Below, piece after piece: positions 50,106 through 61,150 of a stretch of 64,000 nt of DNA. The translations under genes were made by a program, and so were the position numbers. Positions within the stretch are counted from its first letter, which is position 1; each line of letters starts with the position of its first letter. The notes beneath the pieces are model-generated. The model was not told the DNA's origin, did no database searches, and worked only from the letters and a program-made list of their open reading frames with translations. Source of the DNA: Saururus chinensis (lineage: Eukaryota > Streptophyta > Magnoliopsida > Piperales > Saururaceae); assembly GCA_035235625.1 (NCBI GenBank), contig CP141149.1:10446893-10510892 (forward strand), read 5' to 3'.

Positions 50106-51000
50106 GCTCCCATTGTGCTTCTTTTGAAATAGAACCGGGGCACCAAAAGGGGCTTTAGAGTAGCAGATGAAGCCTGTGGTTGATCCCCCTGTGGTTGACT
50201 TTCCATATGAAGAGCCACAAGGTATGTTGGGTCACCTTTCTTCAACCCGTTGTCTAGTTGTAGTGCAAATAGATGTGTAGTGCCAGTCTTGCTCCTCTGA
50301 ACAACTAGTACCATGGAAGGATTTGTGGCTTCAAACATGCAAACGGACCCCAGATGTGGCATTGGGACCATGTTCGCTTTATGTAAGAATTCCATCCCAA
50401 GGATAACTTGGAAGTCATCCAAGGGGATGGCCATGAGGTTTGTTGTACTAGACCACTTGCCAATCTGAATGGGAACATCTTTGGCCAACCCAATGATGGG
50501 GCGAGCTTCAGAGTTCACCACCTTCATTCGGCTAGAATCTTTGATGAGCTTTAGCCCTATGTGTCTCACCTCACTGCCCGATATGAAGGTGTGGGTGGCT
50601 CCCATGTCTACCATTGCTTTTGTCTGGATGTCGTTTAGGTGGATCTCAATGTACATCAGGCCCTTCTCGTGAGGCAATTGTTTTCCTTGAGTACACTCAA
50701 TGGTGTTGAGTAGTCTCAATGCTCCCATCGTGGGTGCTCCCCTTCGTCTCTAGAGACTTCATAATTTTCTTCAAGTCGGGCTGATTCTCTGCAACGAGGG
50801 CATTAAGCGCTTTCTTTTGTGGACACTGCCAAGTAAGATAGGGTCTGGCACACAGTAAGCATGATAATGGACCTCTCGTACGCCGAGTGGCAGAAGAGGA
50901 GCTATCGGTTCTTGTACTGAAGTCTTTGTAAAAAGGCTTCTTTTCAAAAAATTTACCCTTACCCTTGTCCTGAGACTCACTTGGGTAACTTTGATCCCAC
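50075..51000 (-). pseudogene. gypsy-3 gag zinc region and protease
   Basis: From 51000 down: a Lys-rich linker (SQDKGKGKFFEKKPFY), a damaged zinc knuckle near 50860 (CLLCARPYLTWQCPQKK, lacking the histidine), a Lys/Asp-rich linker, then protease in a 217-codon ORF (50728-50075): YIEIHLNDIQTKAMVDMGAT followed by HTFIS, with catalytic triplet DMG instead of DSG/DTG, and DDFQVILGMEFLHK. The ORF has no stop within the protease but runs out of frame before RT. The zinc-region end at 51000 is the insertion point of the non-autonomous LTR element. Confidence 0.82.
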
Positions 51001-51312
51001 AGTTGTGAACGTTCTAAGGGCCTATTATTAGGTAATTATGTAATAAGGGCATTTAGGAAATTTGGATTAATTAGGCAATTAGTGCTTTATTTTAATTATG
51101 CTAATGGGCCTTAGATGCTTGTTAGTGAGCCCATTAGTTAGCCTATTTAAATGTAAGGGCTACACCCTAAGTTGATGAGTGAATGATTAATTGACTGATT
51201 TTCTTCCCTTTTTCTGTGCTTCTCCCCTTTCTGTCTAATGGCCATGCAATCCCCTCTCCCCTTTCCCGGTCTCCCTGCGCCACTCCATGCTTGTGGGCAA
51301 TCGTCCACAACA
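51001..51312 (+). mobile_element. 5' LTR of the non-autonomous element, copy A
   Basis: It begins agttgtgaacgttc (the 3' copy begins tgttgtgaacgttc, so the first base has mutated) and ends gtccacaaca, forming a TGTTGTG...CACAACA terminal repeat. About 312 bp. Confidence 0.88.
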
Positions 51313-51313
51313 T

Positions 51314-51325
51314 TGGTATCAGAGC
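51314..51325 (+). other. Primer-binding site of copy A (tRNA-iMet)
   Basis: TGGTATCAGAGC, a perfect match to the standard plant initiator-tRNA primer site, one base after the LTR. Confidence 0.92.
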
Positions 51326-51342
51326 AGTTTCGATCCCCGGCC

Positions 51343-52164
51343 ATGGTTCCGGCGGCTGCCAGCGAACCCACTTTGTTAGAGATCCTTGCTATAGTGCAGG
51401 CCATGAACGCGTGCCTGGCAAAGGTGGAGGTGAGGTACAAGGCGGCTGCGTAGTTCGAGGCTGCATGTGCAGTGCCTATTCTACCACCATGGTTGCTCGA
51501 TGTTCAGCCAGCGAAGGAGCTGCCCCAGGACGCCCCACCTCCACCATTGCCGAATGATTGTATTCAGCCAAGATGATCCCCGGCCATGGCTTAAGGTGAT
51601 CCTGCAACGGCCAGCGAACACAAGCTGGCTGGCTGTCCACCGACCAACGTCACTGCAGCGTCCAAGCCAGTTCGGACAGCCTCCAGGGCACCACCGGTGA
51701 AGATGCTCGGACAGCCAGATTTTTCCCCTACTACACTGGAGCACGCAAGCGGGCAGCCACTTTTGCAGTTTCAACGACACCGTCTCAACAAGGCCAGCAG
51801 CAGACCAGGTGAGGGCGGATGCTCTGGAAGAGCAGCTCTGTCTGCCGCGGCGGAGGTATTCAGGATAGTGAGGGCTGACCCAGACCCGGGGTTCGTGTTC
51901 AAGTTCGATGGGGAGCTGGAGTGTATCTCCCGAGTGTTCCCGATGCAGGGCTATCTGCAGGATCTTCTCTTGGTCAAGGACGGCGACCAGTTCCCCTCTA
52001 GACCTAGCAGCTTGGCCTCACCCTCTCCTCCGTCATCTGCTGCAAGAAATCTGCGCCAGAGCCAAGGCCGTCGACTGCCCCGAGCCAGACCTTCCTCGAC
52101 ATCATCTGGGAAGAGGAGGCCAGCAGAACGATGGGCGGAGATGTTCATGCCATCGTACTCGTAG
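51343..52164 (+). pseudogene. Unrecognised coding-like region in copy A
   Basis: From the ATG at 51343: MVPAAASEPTLLEILAIVQA and MNACLAKVEV, a short Leu/Ala-rich gag-start-like peptide ending in a stop near 51451. After a poorly conserved stretch, an ORF ending at 52162-52164 contains FRIVRADPDPGFVFKFDGEL and GYLQDLLLVKDGDQF. I do not recognise the family. The second part could be a gag relic or a captured host sequence, since the TS-bearing sister copy is known to carry foreign DNA. The GC content is higher than in the neighbouring gypsy-3. Confidence 0.4.
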
Positions 52165-52338
52165 GGAGCCAAAATTACATCTGGAAGTCGTTCCAGGACA
52201 AGCTCCGCCTATGCCGAATGGGAGCCGCTTGGTCCTCCGAGAGCAAGACCAAGTCCGTTGCTGCCAATTCCACTCCCTGTTGCACTGTCGTAAGCAGGGG
52301 ACCAATGGCCAAATACCAAAAATTTGGGCCTTTCCAGC

Positions 52339-53205
52339 TGTCACGGCCCTAGCCATCCATAGGTGCCGTGCGGCGCTCGCAAGGCCAAATAGCCAAGCGA
52401 GTAAGCCTTTCTTCATCAAGGTCATGGCCTTGTGCCATTCGACCAAGCGTCCAGCCCACAAAGCCAAGCAGCGAACCCGTCCCAAGGCGGACGTGCGAAC
52501 GTGCCGGACCATCTCCCAAGCGAGCTGGCCGGAGAGGGACACTTCCTTGCGATGCACGGATCCAACTTAGGCAACTCGGTCATCCGAACAATCCGTCTCA
52601 GCCATGTGCATGCAAGGGCCTTTGTTACCAACACGGCCATAAGGCTGGACGGCCGCCCGACGAGTCGGAGAGCCCCATCCCACCAGCGGATGGGCTCCTG
52701 GCATGATAGCTAGCAAGGCAACATGTTTCGTTGCCATCCGGATCAGCCTGTTGCAAGGCTAGGCATCATACCAACAGCTTGTCCATGAAGCTCACCATGT
52801 CCCTCCCTATATAGCATAAGAGATTTATGGTGTTTCTCCGGAGTGGCAGCCAAAGTGGCCGTACGGGCATGGTATTTCCGAATTACGCGAAACTACCCGA
52901 GAACACTCCCAAGGACCCTCAAACACTATATAGGTAGGTGGGGACATCTTTAGAATCCAAAACGGTGCTAGTTGGCTATGTGTCCCAACATAGCCAACTA
53001 TGTGTGCGCATCGTTGCGGCATTTCTGCGCAACGTTGCGCACACATGTTGCGCAACGTTGCGAGCCTTCCCCGCAACGCCTGCACACATGATATGCAACA
53101 CTAAGGGCAGTTCCCAAAATGAATGCACACCTCATATACAACACATTCCCACGTGTGTGCGCCCCAGCACGTGTCACGGGTAGTCCACTCCGCTACCCCG
53201 TGACA
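52339..53205 (-). mobile_element. Solo LTR of 867 bp (copy 2)
   Basis: TGTCACGG...CCGTGACA with exact 4 bp duplication cagc (52335-52338, 53206-53209). Same length and sequence family as 37779-38645. It contains the palindromes gcgcaacgttgcgc (53027) and tgcgcaacgttgcg (53049) and a terminal stem (tgtcacgggtag at 53172, ctaccccgtgaca at the end). Minus orientation from the TATA-like TGCTATATAGGGAGG near 52805. Confidence 0.88.
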
Positions 53206-53209
53206 CAGC

Positions 53210-54331
53210 AGTCCCCTCCTTACTTGATCACCGACCTCCTCCTCCGCCCGCCACCTCCGCCGTCTCCATCCTCTCCGCCATCCCATTACACAGAACCGCC
53301 GCAATCTCATCCCACAAATCCGCCGTGATCTTTGTTTCTGGAGAAAATTTTCCTTCACCAGCCAACGGGAAAGATCTTCCTTTGGAGATCTTTGGCCACT
53401 CGGAGCATTATTTCCAAACTGGCGATGATGCGTCCCTGCTTCCACGAGATTCCATGATTTTGTTACCCTGGGTGGAAGATGCTACTCAACTGTTGACTCC
53501 ACAGGATTTTCTGGCTTGGTTTTCCAGGTGGGAAGATGCCGCTCAGTTGCATCGAAAATATGTGCTAGACCAAAGTCTTTGGGTTATTTTACCTTGTTTG
53601 GTTTGTCTACACCAGCGGCCGCAATTTTACACTAGTGAGCCCTCCATCCACGGGTCTGCCTCCATCTGTCTTTTCACCGGGTTACTATGAGGATTTATAC
53701 CATCTAGACATGCCTTACTGTGTCTGCTCGATATTTACACAATATGTGTATGTCGTGCGCTATGCTCTAAGTTGGCAATCCTTATGGGTAGGCTTGGTGT
53801 GTGTCTGACCCTACTTGGATCTTTTGGTAGCAGCTTCGTACATGGGTTGGGCCTTCCGTTGGCCATAGCATTGGGGTGGCCATACTGGTCCAGTACGTCA
53901 CCTGTATCCAAGGCTGTTACGCCACTTATGCCTGCTGCCCTCTATGGGCCGACATTGCTGCTGCCTGCTGCCCTCTGTGGGCCGACTTTGCTGCTGTCTG
54001 ATGCCCTTTATGGGCTGTCTTGGGGCGCTATGTAGTCCTTGGGATGACTCCGCTTGTTGGAGACATGTGCGCACAGTCCACTTTGTCCTGCACCCAACAC
54101 GTCGGGCCCGCTCCATTGCTCTGCTGCCCACAGTGATGTCTTGCCCTTGGATTCAGTTCACTCACTTCCCTCAGGTTTGTTTTGGCTTCTGCACGTCTAC
54201 CTATGAGTAGTGACCCACTAACTCCATCATTCTACGTGTCTCATCCACAGTTCTAGACCGGCTATTCACAGCGGAGCTTTGGTGGGCCCAATGCTAGAGT
54301 TTTAGGTCACCTCGAGGACAAGGTGATGCGG
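53210..54331 (+). pseudogene. Downstream interior of copy A, coding-like, unrecognised
   Basis: A 121-codon ORF (53325-53690; FGHSEHYFQTGDDASLLP, WVEDATQLLTPQDFLAWF) of unknown kind is followed by Leu/Ala-rich low-complexity sequence with a tandem repeat at 53925-54025 (ctgctgccctctatgggcc). From about 54000 to 54331 the sequence matches 61370-61750 in the inverted sister copy, for example gtgacccacta, ccatcattctacgtgt and tttggtgggccc. No known protein domain could be assigned. Confidence 0.4.
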
Positions 54332-54344
54332 AAGCGGGGTGGAA
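54331..54344 (+). other. Polypurine tract of copy A
   Basis: gaagcggggtggaa immediately before the 3' LTR. Confidence 0.7.
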
Positions 54345-54657
54345 TGTTGTGAACGTTCTAAGGGCCTATTATTAGGTAATTATGTAATAAAGGCATTTAG
54401 ATAATTTGGGTTAATTAGGTAATTAGTGCTTTATTTTAATTATGCTAATGGGCCTTAGATGCTTGTTAGTGAGCCCATTAGTTAGCCTATTTAAATGTAA
54501 GGACTACACCCTAAGTTGATGAGTGAATGATTAATTGTCTGATTTTCTTCCCTTTCTTCTGTGCTTCTCCCCTTTCTATTTGATGGCCATGTCATCTCCT
54601 CTCCCCTTTCCCGGTCTCCCTGCGCCACTCCATGCTTGTGGGCAATTGTCCACAACA
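54345..54657 (+). mobile_element. 3' LTR of the non-autonomous element, copy A
   Basis: TGTTGTGAACGTTC...TCCACAACA, 313 bp, nearly identical to the 5' LTR (only scattered substitutions), so the insertion is relatively young. Confidence 0.9.
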
Positions 54658-54662
54658 CTCGC

Positions 54663-55001
54663 TGACCTTGGTCCCTCTGAAAAAACCCAGGTTTCCTTGT
54701 GTTGTCCTGAGTAGTAAAATCAGTTAGGTGTTCGGCTTCCATGATAGCTGTAGATAAGTCACGCACTTTGAGCCGGTTCAACTCTGTTTGGGCCGAAGGC
54801 TTGAGGCCTTCAAGGAAGTAAAACAACTTATCATTCTAGGCCATGTCGAGAATGTCCAACATCAGGGCTGAAAATTGTTTGACATATTCACAAATGGTTC
54901 CCGTTTGTTGGAGATGATGAAGGTTCCGTCGGGCAATGAATTTCACATTTTTAGGTAAAAATTGGATCTTAAGTTGACTGTTCAGATCTTCCCACGTGTT
55001 T
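54663..55001 (-). pseudogene. gypsy-3 gag, part between the two insertions
   Basis: Gag capsid region: TWEDLNSQLKIQFLPKNVKF, RRNLHHLQQTGTICEYVKQF, SALMLDILDMA, a stop at 54838-54840, then FYFLEGLKPSAQTELNRLKV and AIMEAEHLTDF. This is the typical retrotransposon gag domain of plant chromoviruses. It continues across CACTA-3 at 61164-61227 and across the LTR element at 51000. Confidence 0.88.
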
Positions 55002-55014
55002 CACTACAACAAAA

Positions 55015-55660
55015 CTGGGTATTAGCGACGCATTTATTAGTGACGTAACTATAAGCGTCGCTAAAAACCTATACTTGTGACGCATAAAAGTGCGTCGCAA
55101 AAAAATGAACTATTAGCGATGCATATTATTATGCATCGCTAATAGTTATTTATTAGCGACGCTTAACATAAAGCGTCGTTAATACTAATGATATTAATGA
55201 CGCTTTACAAAAACATCGCTAAAATATATAGTTTTTAATTAAAAAAAGAAAAAAATCATAAATAATAGCGATGCTTAATTCAGGCGTCGCTAATAGTTGG
55301 ACTATTAGTGACGCTTGTAACTAGCGTTGCTAATAATAAGACTATTAGCGACGTTTGCACAAGTGTTGCTAATAGTCCTCATACTACTTATTAATTTAAA
55401 ACAAAAAAATAAAATTACTAGCGATGTATAGAACTATATGTCGCTAATACCTGTACTATTAGCAACGTATATGTCATACATTGCTAATAGTATTTATTTT
55501 ATTTTTTATTTTAAAAATAAAATTATTTATAAACAAATCTTAAAAATTTTATAATTATTTAATGTCCCTCTCCCCTCTCTCTCCTCTTTAAATAGGCATT
55601 GTAAATAGTATTTGTAATAGCAATGGTTAATTATAAGCGTCGCGAATAGATTTATTAATT
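55015..55660. repeat. CACTA-3 left subterminal repeat array
   Basis: More than a dozen ttagcgacgc(t/a) units in both orientations, often as near-perfect hairpins (gcgacgcttaacataaagcg). In CACTA elements such subterminal repeats bind the TNPA-type protein. Confidence 0.85.
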
Positions 55661-55679
55661 AATTTTATTTAATAAAATA

Positions 55680-58600
55680 AAAGAGAGAGGAGAGGGAGAG
55701 GAGAGGGAGAGGAGAGGGAGAGGGGATAGAAGAGAGAGGAATGGGAGAGGAGAGAGAGAGAAACAGAGAGAGATAGAGAGAGAGAGAGGAGAGGGAAAGA
55801 GAGGAGAGGGGAGAGATAGAGGAGAGGGAGAGGGGAGAGGTAGAGGAGAGGGAGAGGAGAGAGAGGGGAGAGGTATATTATATAATTTTTATTTTTTAAA
55901 GATTCTTCTATAAATTATTTTATTTTAAAAATAAAAAAAATAAACTCAATACTATTAGCAACCTATTGAAAGAGAGGAAAAGAGAGGAGATAGAGGGGAG
56001 AGAGAGAGAGAGAAAGAGAGGAGAGGCAGAGTGGGAGAGATAGAGTGGATAGAGGAGGGAAGAAAGGGAGGGTGAGAGGAATTTTATTTTAATTTTTTCA
56101 AATTTTTTATTAATTTTTTTATTTTTTAAAATAAAAAATAATTAAAATAAAATACTAATAGCGACATATAGGAATATACGTCGCTATTAATACGTGTATT
56201 AGTGACATATATATTTATACGTCGCTAATACACATACTAATAGAGATGTATATTCCTATACGTCCCTATTAGTATTTACTTTTTTTATTTATTTATTTTT
56301 GGAATTAATTTTTAAAAATAAAAAATTATAAAAAAATAAAATTAGAGGAGAGAGGAGAGCGGGAGAGAGAGAGAGGGAGGGAAAGAGAGGAGAGGGAGAG
56401 AGGGGGAGGAGAGAGAACAGGAGAGGGAGGAGAGAGAGAGGAGAGGGAGGAGAGAGATAGGGGAGGGGGGAGAGAGAGGGGAGGGGAGGGAAGAGGAGAG
56501 GGGGAGAAGAATTATATTTTTTATTTTTTAAATTTTTTTTTATTTTTTAAATAAAAAAATTAAAAAGTTGTAAAAAATTGAAATTAGAGGAGAGCGGGGA
56601 GAGAGAGAGCGAGGGAGGGAAAGAGAGGTGAGGGAGAGAGAGGGAGGAGAGAGAGGGATGGAGAGGAGAGAGAGAGGAGAGGGAGAAAGAGGGAGGAGAG
56701 AGAGGAGAGAGAGAGAGGAGAGGGAGAAAGAGGGAGGAGAGAGAGAGGAGAGGGAGAGAGAGAGGGAGGGAGGAGAGAGAGAGAGTAGAGGGAGGAGAGA
56801 GAGAGGGGAGGGAGAGAGGAGAGGGAGAGAGAGGGAGGAGAGAGAGAGAGGAGAGGAAGGAGAGAGGGGGAGAGGGAGAGAGGAGAGGAAGGAGAGAGGG
56901 GGAGAGGGAGAGAGAGGGAGGAGAGAGAGAGGAGAGGAAGGAGAGAGAGAGGAGAGAGGGGGGAGAGGGAGGGAGCAGAGAGAAGACGGGAGAGAGAGAG
57001 GAGAGGGGAGGGGAGAGAGAGGGGATAGGGGAGGGAAGAGAGTGAGGGTGAGAGGAATTTTATTTTAATTTTTTAAAATTTTAATTTTTTAAAATAAAAA
57101 ATAATAATTAAAATAAAATATTAATAGCGACGTATAGGAATATATGTTGCTATTAGTATGTGTATTAGCGACGTATAAACATATACGTCACTATTAGTTT
57201 TTTACTTTTTTTATTTTCAAAATTAATTTTTAAAACTAAAAAATTGAAATTAGAGGAGAGAGGAGAGCGGGGAGAGTAAGAGAGGGAGGGAAAGAGAGAA
57301 GAGGGAGAGAGGGGGAGGAGAGAGAAGAGGAGAGGGAGGAGAGAGAGAGAGGAGAGGAAGGAGAGAGAGAGGAGAGAGGGAGAGAGAGAGAAAGAGGGAG
57401 GAGAGAGAGAGGAGAGAGAGGGGAGAGAGAGGAGAGAGGGGGGAGAGGGAGGGAGGAGAGAGAGAGGGAGGAGAGAGGAGACGGGAGAGAGAGAGGAGAC
57501 GGGAGAGAGAAGGGATAGGGGAGGGAAGAGAGTGAGGGTGAGAGGAATTTTATTTTAATTTTTTAAAATTTTTTATTTTTTAAAATAAAAAATAATAATT
57601 AAAATAAAATATTAATAGCGACGTATAGGAATATACGTCGCTATTAGTATGTGTATTAGCGACGTATAAACATATACGTCACTATTAGTTTTTTATTTTT
57701 TTTATTTTTAAAATTAATTTTTAAAAATAAAAAATTAAAATTGGAGGAGAGAGGAGAGCGGGGAGAGTGAGAGAGGGAGGGAAAGAGAGACGAGGGAGAG
57801 AGGGGGAGGAGAGAGAAGAGGAGAGGGAGGAGAGAGAGAGAGAGAGGAGAGGGAGGAGAGAGGGAGGAGAGGGGAGAGAGAGAGGGGAGGGGAGGTAAGA
57901 GGAGAGGGGGAGAAGATTTGTATTTTTTATTTTTTTAAATTTTTTTATTTTTTAAAAAAAATTATAAAAAATTGAAATTAGAGGAGAGAGGAGAGCGGGG
58001 ACAGAGAGAGCGAGGGAGGGAAAGAGAGGTGAGGGAGAGAGATGGAGGAGAGAGAGAGGAGAGAGGGGATAGCGGGGAGAGTGAGAGCGAGGGAGGGAAA
58101 GAGAGGTGAGGGAGAGAGAGGGAGAGAGGGAGGGAGGCGAGAGAGAGGAGAGAGAGGAGAGGGAGAAAGAGGGAGGAGAGAGAGAGAGGTGAGTGGGGAG
58201 AGAGGGAGGGAGTAGAGATAGAGAGGAGAGGGAGAGAGGAGAGGGAGGAGAGAGAGAAGAGAGAGGGGGGAGAGGGAGGGAGGAGAGAGTGAGGGAGGAG
58301 AGGGGAGAGAGTGAGGGGAGGGAAGAGAGAAGAATTTTATTTTGACTTTTTTAAAATTTTTATTTTTTTTTTATTTTTAAAATAAAGAAAATAAAATACT
58401 AATAACGACATATAGTATTATACGTCGCTATTAGTATTTTTATTTAATTATTTTTTTATTTTTAAAATTTGAAATTAGAGAGAGAGGGAGGAGAGAGAAG
58501 GGGTGAAGTGAGGGAGGGGAAGAGAGAGAGGGGAGGTAGGAGAGAGAGAGAGGAGTGAGAAGAGGGTGGAGAGAGGAGAGGGGAGGGAAGAGAGAGAGGG

Positions 58601-59572
58601 GAGAGGAAAGAGAGAGGGGAGGGGAGGGATGAGAAAGAGGGGAGTGAAGAGAGAGAGGAGAGGTAAGAGAGAGAGGGGGGAGGGATGAGAGAAAAATTTT
58701 ATTTTGACTTTTTTAAAAATTTTATTAATTTTTTTATTTTTAAAATAAAGAAAATAAAATACTAATAGCGATGTATATGATTATGTATCGCTATTAGTAC
58801 ATAGAGTAGCGACATATATGGGTATACGTCACTATTACATATACTAATTGCCGACGTATATAGCGATACCTAGCTATTAGTATTTTTATTTAATTTTTTT
58901 TAGATTTTAAAATTAATTTTAAATAATAAAAAATCTTTAAAATTTGAAATTAGAGGAGAGAGAGGGAGGAGAGAGAAGGGGGTGAAGTGAGGGAGGGGGA
59001 AGAGAGAGAGGGGAGCTAGGAGAGAGAGAGGGGAGAGGAAAAAGAGAGAGGGGAGGGAAGAGAGAGGAAAGGGGAGGGAAGAGAGAGAGAGAGGAGAGGG
59101 AGGAGAGAGAAAGGGGAGGGAAGAGAGAAGAATTTTATTTTGAGAGAGGGAGATCAAGAGAGAGGGGGAGGGAGGAGTGGGTAGAGTGAGAGCAAGAGAG
59201 GGGAGAGAGAGAAGAGAGGGAAGAGAGAGAGGATAGGGGAGGGATCAAGAGAGAGAGAGGAGAGGGGAAGGTAAGAGAGAGAGGAGAGTGAAAGGGTGGA
59301 GAGAGAGTGGGAGAGAGATGGAGGAGAGAGAGGTAGAGCAAGTGAGAGAGGGGGAGGGAGGAGAGGGTAGAGAGAGAGGAAGGGAGGGGAGAGAGAGAGG
59401 AGAGGGAAGACAGAGGAGAGGGGAGGGAAGAGAGAGAGGAGAGAGAAAGGGTGGAGAGAGGGAGGAGAGTGAGGCGGAGAGAGAGGAGAGAAAGAGGGGC
59501 AGGGAGGAGAGGGAAGAGAGAGAGAGGAGAGAGGAGAGAGAAAAGAGAGGATAGGGGAGGGAAGAGAGAGGG
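55680..59572. repeat. GA-rich tracts alternating with palindromic units, about 3.9 kb
   Basis: Long (GA/GGA)n tracts at 55680-55870, 55970-56080, 56345-56510, 56590-57050, 57250-57540, 57740-57915, 57980-58335, 58480-58700 and 58955-59570 alternate with AT-rich spacers holding palindromes such as the 15 bp-arm hairpin at 57613-57646. Units near 57120 and 57612 repeat with a period of about 490 bp. ORFs here are Glu/Arg/Gly or Ser/Leu/Pro runs and are not genes. Confidence 0.88.
57613..57646. repeat. Near-perfect hairpin in CACTA-3 interior
   Basis: The arms taatagcgacgtata and tatacgtcgctatta are exact inverted copies (15 bp) with loop ggaa. The same hairpin with minor changes recurs near 56157, 57122, 58395 and 58764. 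Confidence 0.88.
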
Positions 59573-59862
59573 AATATATTTTTAAATAATAAAAATATTG
59601 TTTTAGTGACGTATTGTAATGAACATCGCTAAATGTTTTGCTTATAGCGACATACTAATCCAAAGTGTCACTATAAATGGCGTATTTAGCAACATATTAA
59701 TCAATATGGCGCTAAAAGTAATGTATTTAGCGATGTATTGAATAAAACATCCCTAAATACTTATTTTTAGCGACGTATTAAACAATACGTCGTCGAATTC
59801 AAATAGCGACCGTCTTAAGGACCGTCTCTAATAATTAAATTTTGTAAAAAAAATACACAGCG

Positions 59863-59889
59863 AAATTTCGCCACGCGGGCAAAATTTCC
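59863..59889. repeat. 27 bp palindrome in CACTA-3 interior
   Basis: GAAATTTCGCC ACGCG GGCAAAATTTC; near-perfect arms. It corresponds to 21499-21525 in CACTA-1. Confidence 0.85.
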
Positions 59890-60615
59890 TCGCGCGACTT
59901 ATAAATCACCCGGCCTTTGCCCGTTGCCAGCTGCCCGCTGTCACTCAGCCGTGCCGCCCCACCGCACCATCGCCTCCACTGCCCTCAGCCCGTTCCCCTT
60001 CTCCTCCCCCCTCCACAGGACTGCCCAGTCGGCCTCCACCGCCACTCCGCAGCTCCACCACCTTGTTGCTCTGCCCTGCTGCCCTCCGCCCGTCCCCCGC
60101 CATCCTCCGCTCCCTCACCCCTCCCGGTCCCCCTTCTCCCCCGCCTTCTTGCTGCGCCCTACGGCTCCGCCGCACAGCCGTGCCGCCCTGACGCGCCGTC
60201 GCCTCCCCCCACCCTCTCCCGGTCCCCCTTCTCCCCTCTTCTCCTCCCCCTCCACATGTACCACACCGCCGGGTTCCGCCGCGGTGTAGCCGTGCCACCC
60301 CGCCGGGTTCCGCCACGGTCTTTGTCGTGCCACCCCGCCGACCCCCGCAGTCCTCCACCCCTTCCCCTCCCCTCCCCCTTTCTCCGGACCCCACTCTCCC
60401 CCTCCTCCCGCCGGCCTCCTTCGCCTCTCGCCCTGGCCGCCATACGCCCCGGCCCGCCGCCCTCCCATCCCATCCACCTTCTCCCCCCCCTCTCTGCCCA
60501 CCCCTTTCCCCCCCAACCCCAGTTGGCTACCCCCCCCCCAGTTGGCTCCCCTTCCCCCGCCCGGTGCCCCCCACCCCTTCCCCCGTGGGCAATCGGGCCC
60601 ACCGTGGATTTTTTT
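59890..60615. other. GC-rich, pyrimidine-biased block in CACTA-3
   Basis: Strong C bias on the plus strand. It gives overlapping long ORFs in several frames on both strands (up to 255 codons, Pro/Ser/Arg-rich), which is what composition alone produces. Captured CDS cannot be excluded but no motif is recognisable. Similar blocks are at 21520-22330 (CACTA-1) and 28265-29060 (CACTA-2). Confidence 0.6.
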
Positions 60616-60719
60616 AAAAATAATTTATTATTAACGAAGCTATTTATTTTATTTTTTAAAAAAATAACAATATTTTTTATTTAATTTTGATATAATTTTA
60701 ATTATTTTCAAAATTTTTA

Positions 60720-61150
60720 TTTTATTAGTGACGTATAAAAAGCGTCGCTAATGGGTTAATTTTTTTATTTTTTTAAATTTTTTATATTATCGACGTATAT
60801 TTTATGTCGCTAATAATAAATTATTAGCAACGTTTAGGTATATACGTCGCTAATAATTTAATTTTTTTTTAAATTATTTTTTTGTTAGCGACATAAATAA
60901 AGCATCGCTAATAGCTTATCATTAGTGACGCTATAGAATATACGTTGCTAATAAGTTATTATTATCGACATATAGTTATACATTGCTAATACGCTTTATT
61001 AGCGACGCTTGTTTTATACGTCGCTAATGGGCAATAGCGAAGACACTTTTTTCGATGCTTATAGCGACGTTTAGTATACATCACTAATAGTCATTAGCAA
61101 CGTTTATAGGACTATTAGCGATGCATAAACGCGTCACTAATAATCTTTTT
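60720..61150. repeat. CACTA-3 right subterminal repeat array
   Basis: Units tagtgacgtataaaaagcgt, cgacgtttagtataca and similar in alternating orientation up to the terminus. Confidence 0.85.

Larger units (their letters stand above)
51001..54657 (+). mobile_element. Non-autonomous LTR retrotransposon (copy A of the threonine-synthase-capturing family)
   Basis: LTRs of 312 and 313 bp (51001-51312, 54345-54657) nearly identical to each other, a tRNA-iMet primer site directly after the 5' LTR, and a polypurine tract (gaagcggggtggaa) directly before the 3' LTR. The flanks cccac (50996-51000) and ctcgc (54658-54662) are a decayed 5 bp duplication; deleting element plus one copy reconnects gypsy-3 gag in frame. 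The internal 3 kb has no protease, RT or integrase. The end of the interior (FGGPN, then LEDKVMRK before the polypurine tract) looks like a relic of a pol terminus. A second copy, inverted, is at 61228-64000. Confidence 0.88.

Noticed and set aside
56628..57068. 146-codon Glu/Arg/Gly ORF
   Set aside because: Direct translation of GA microsatellite; other frames give similar repeats.
59917..60684. 255-codon Pro/Ser-rich ORF, with equally long ORFs on the opposite strand
   Set aside because: Open frames exist in several frames of a C-rich block at once, there is no domain, and the codons mirror base composition.
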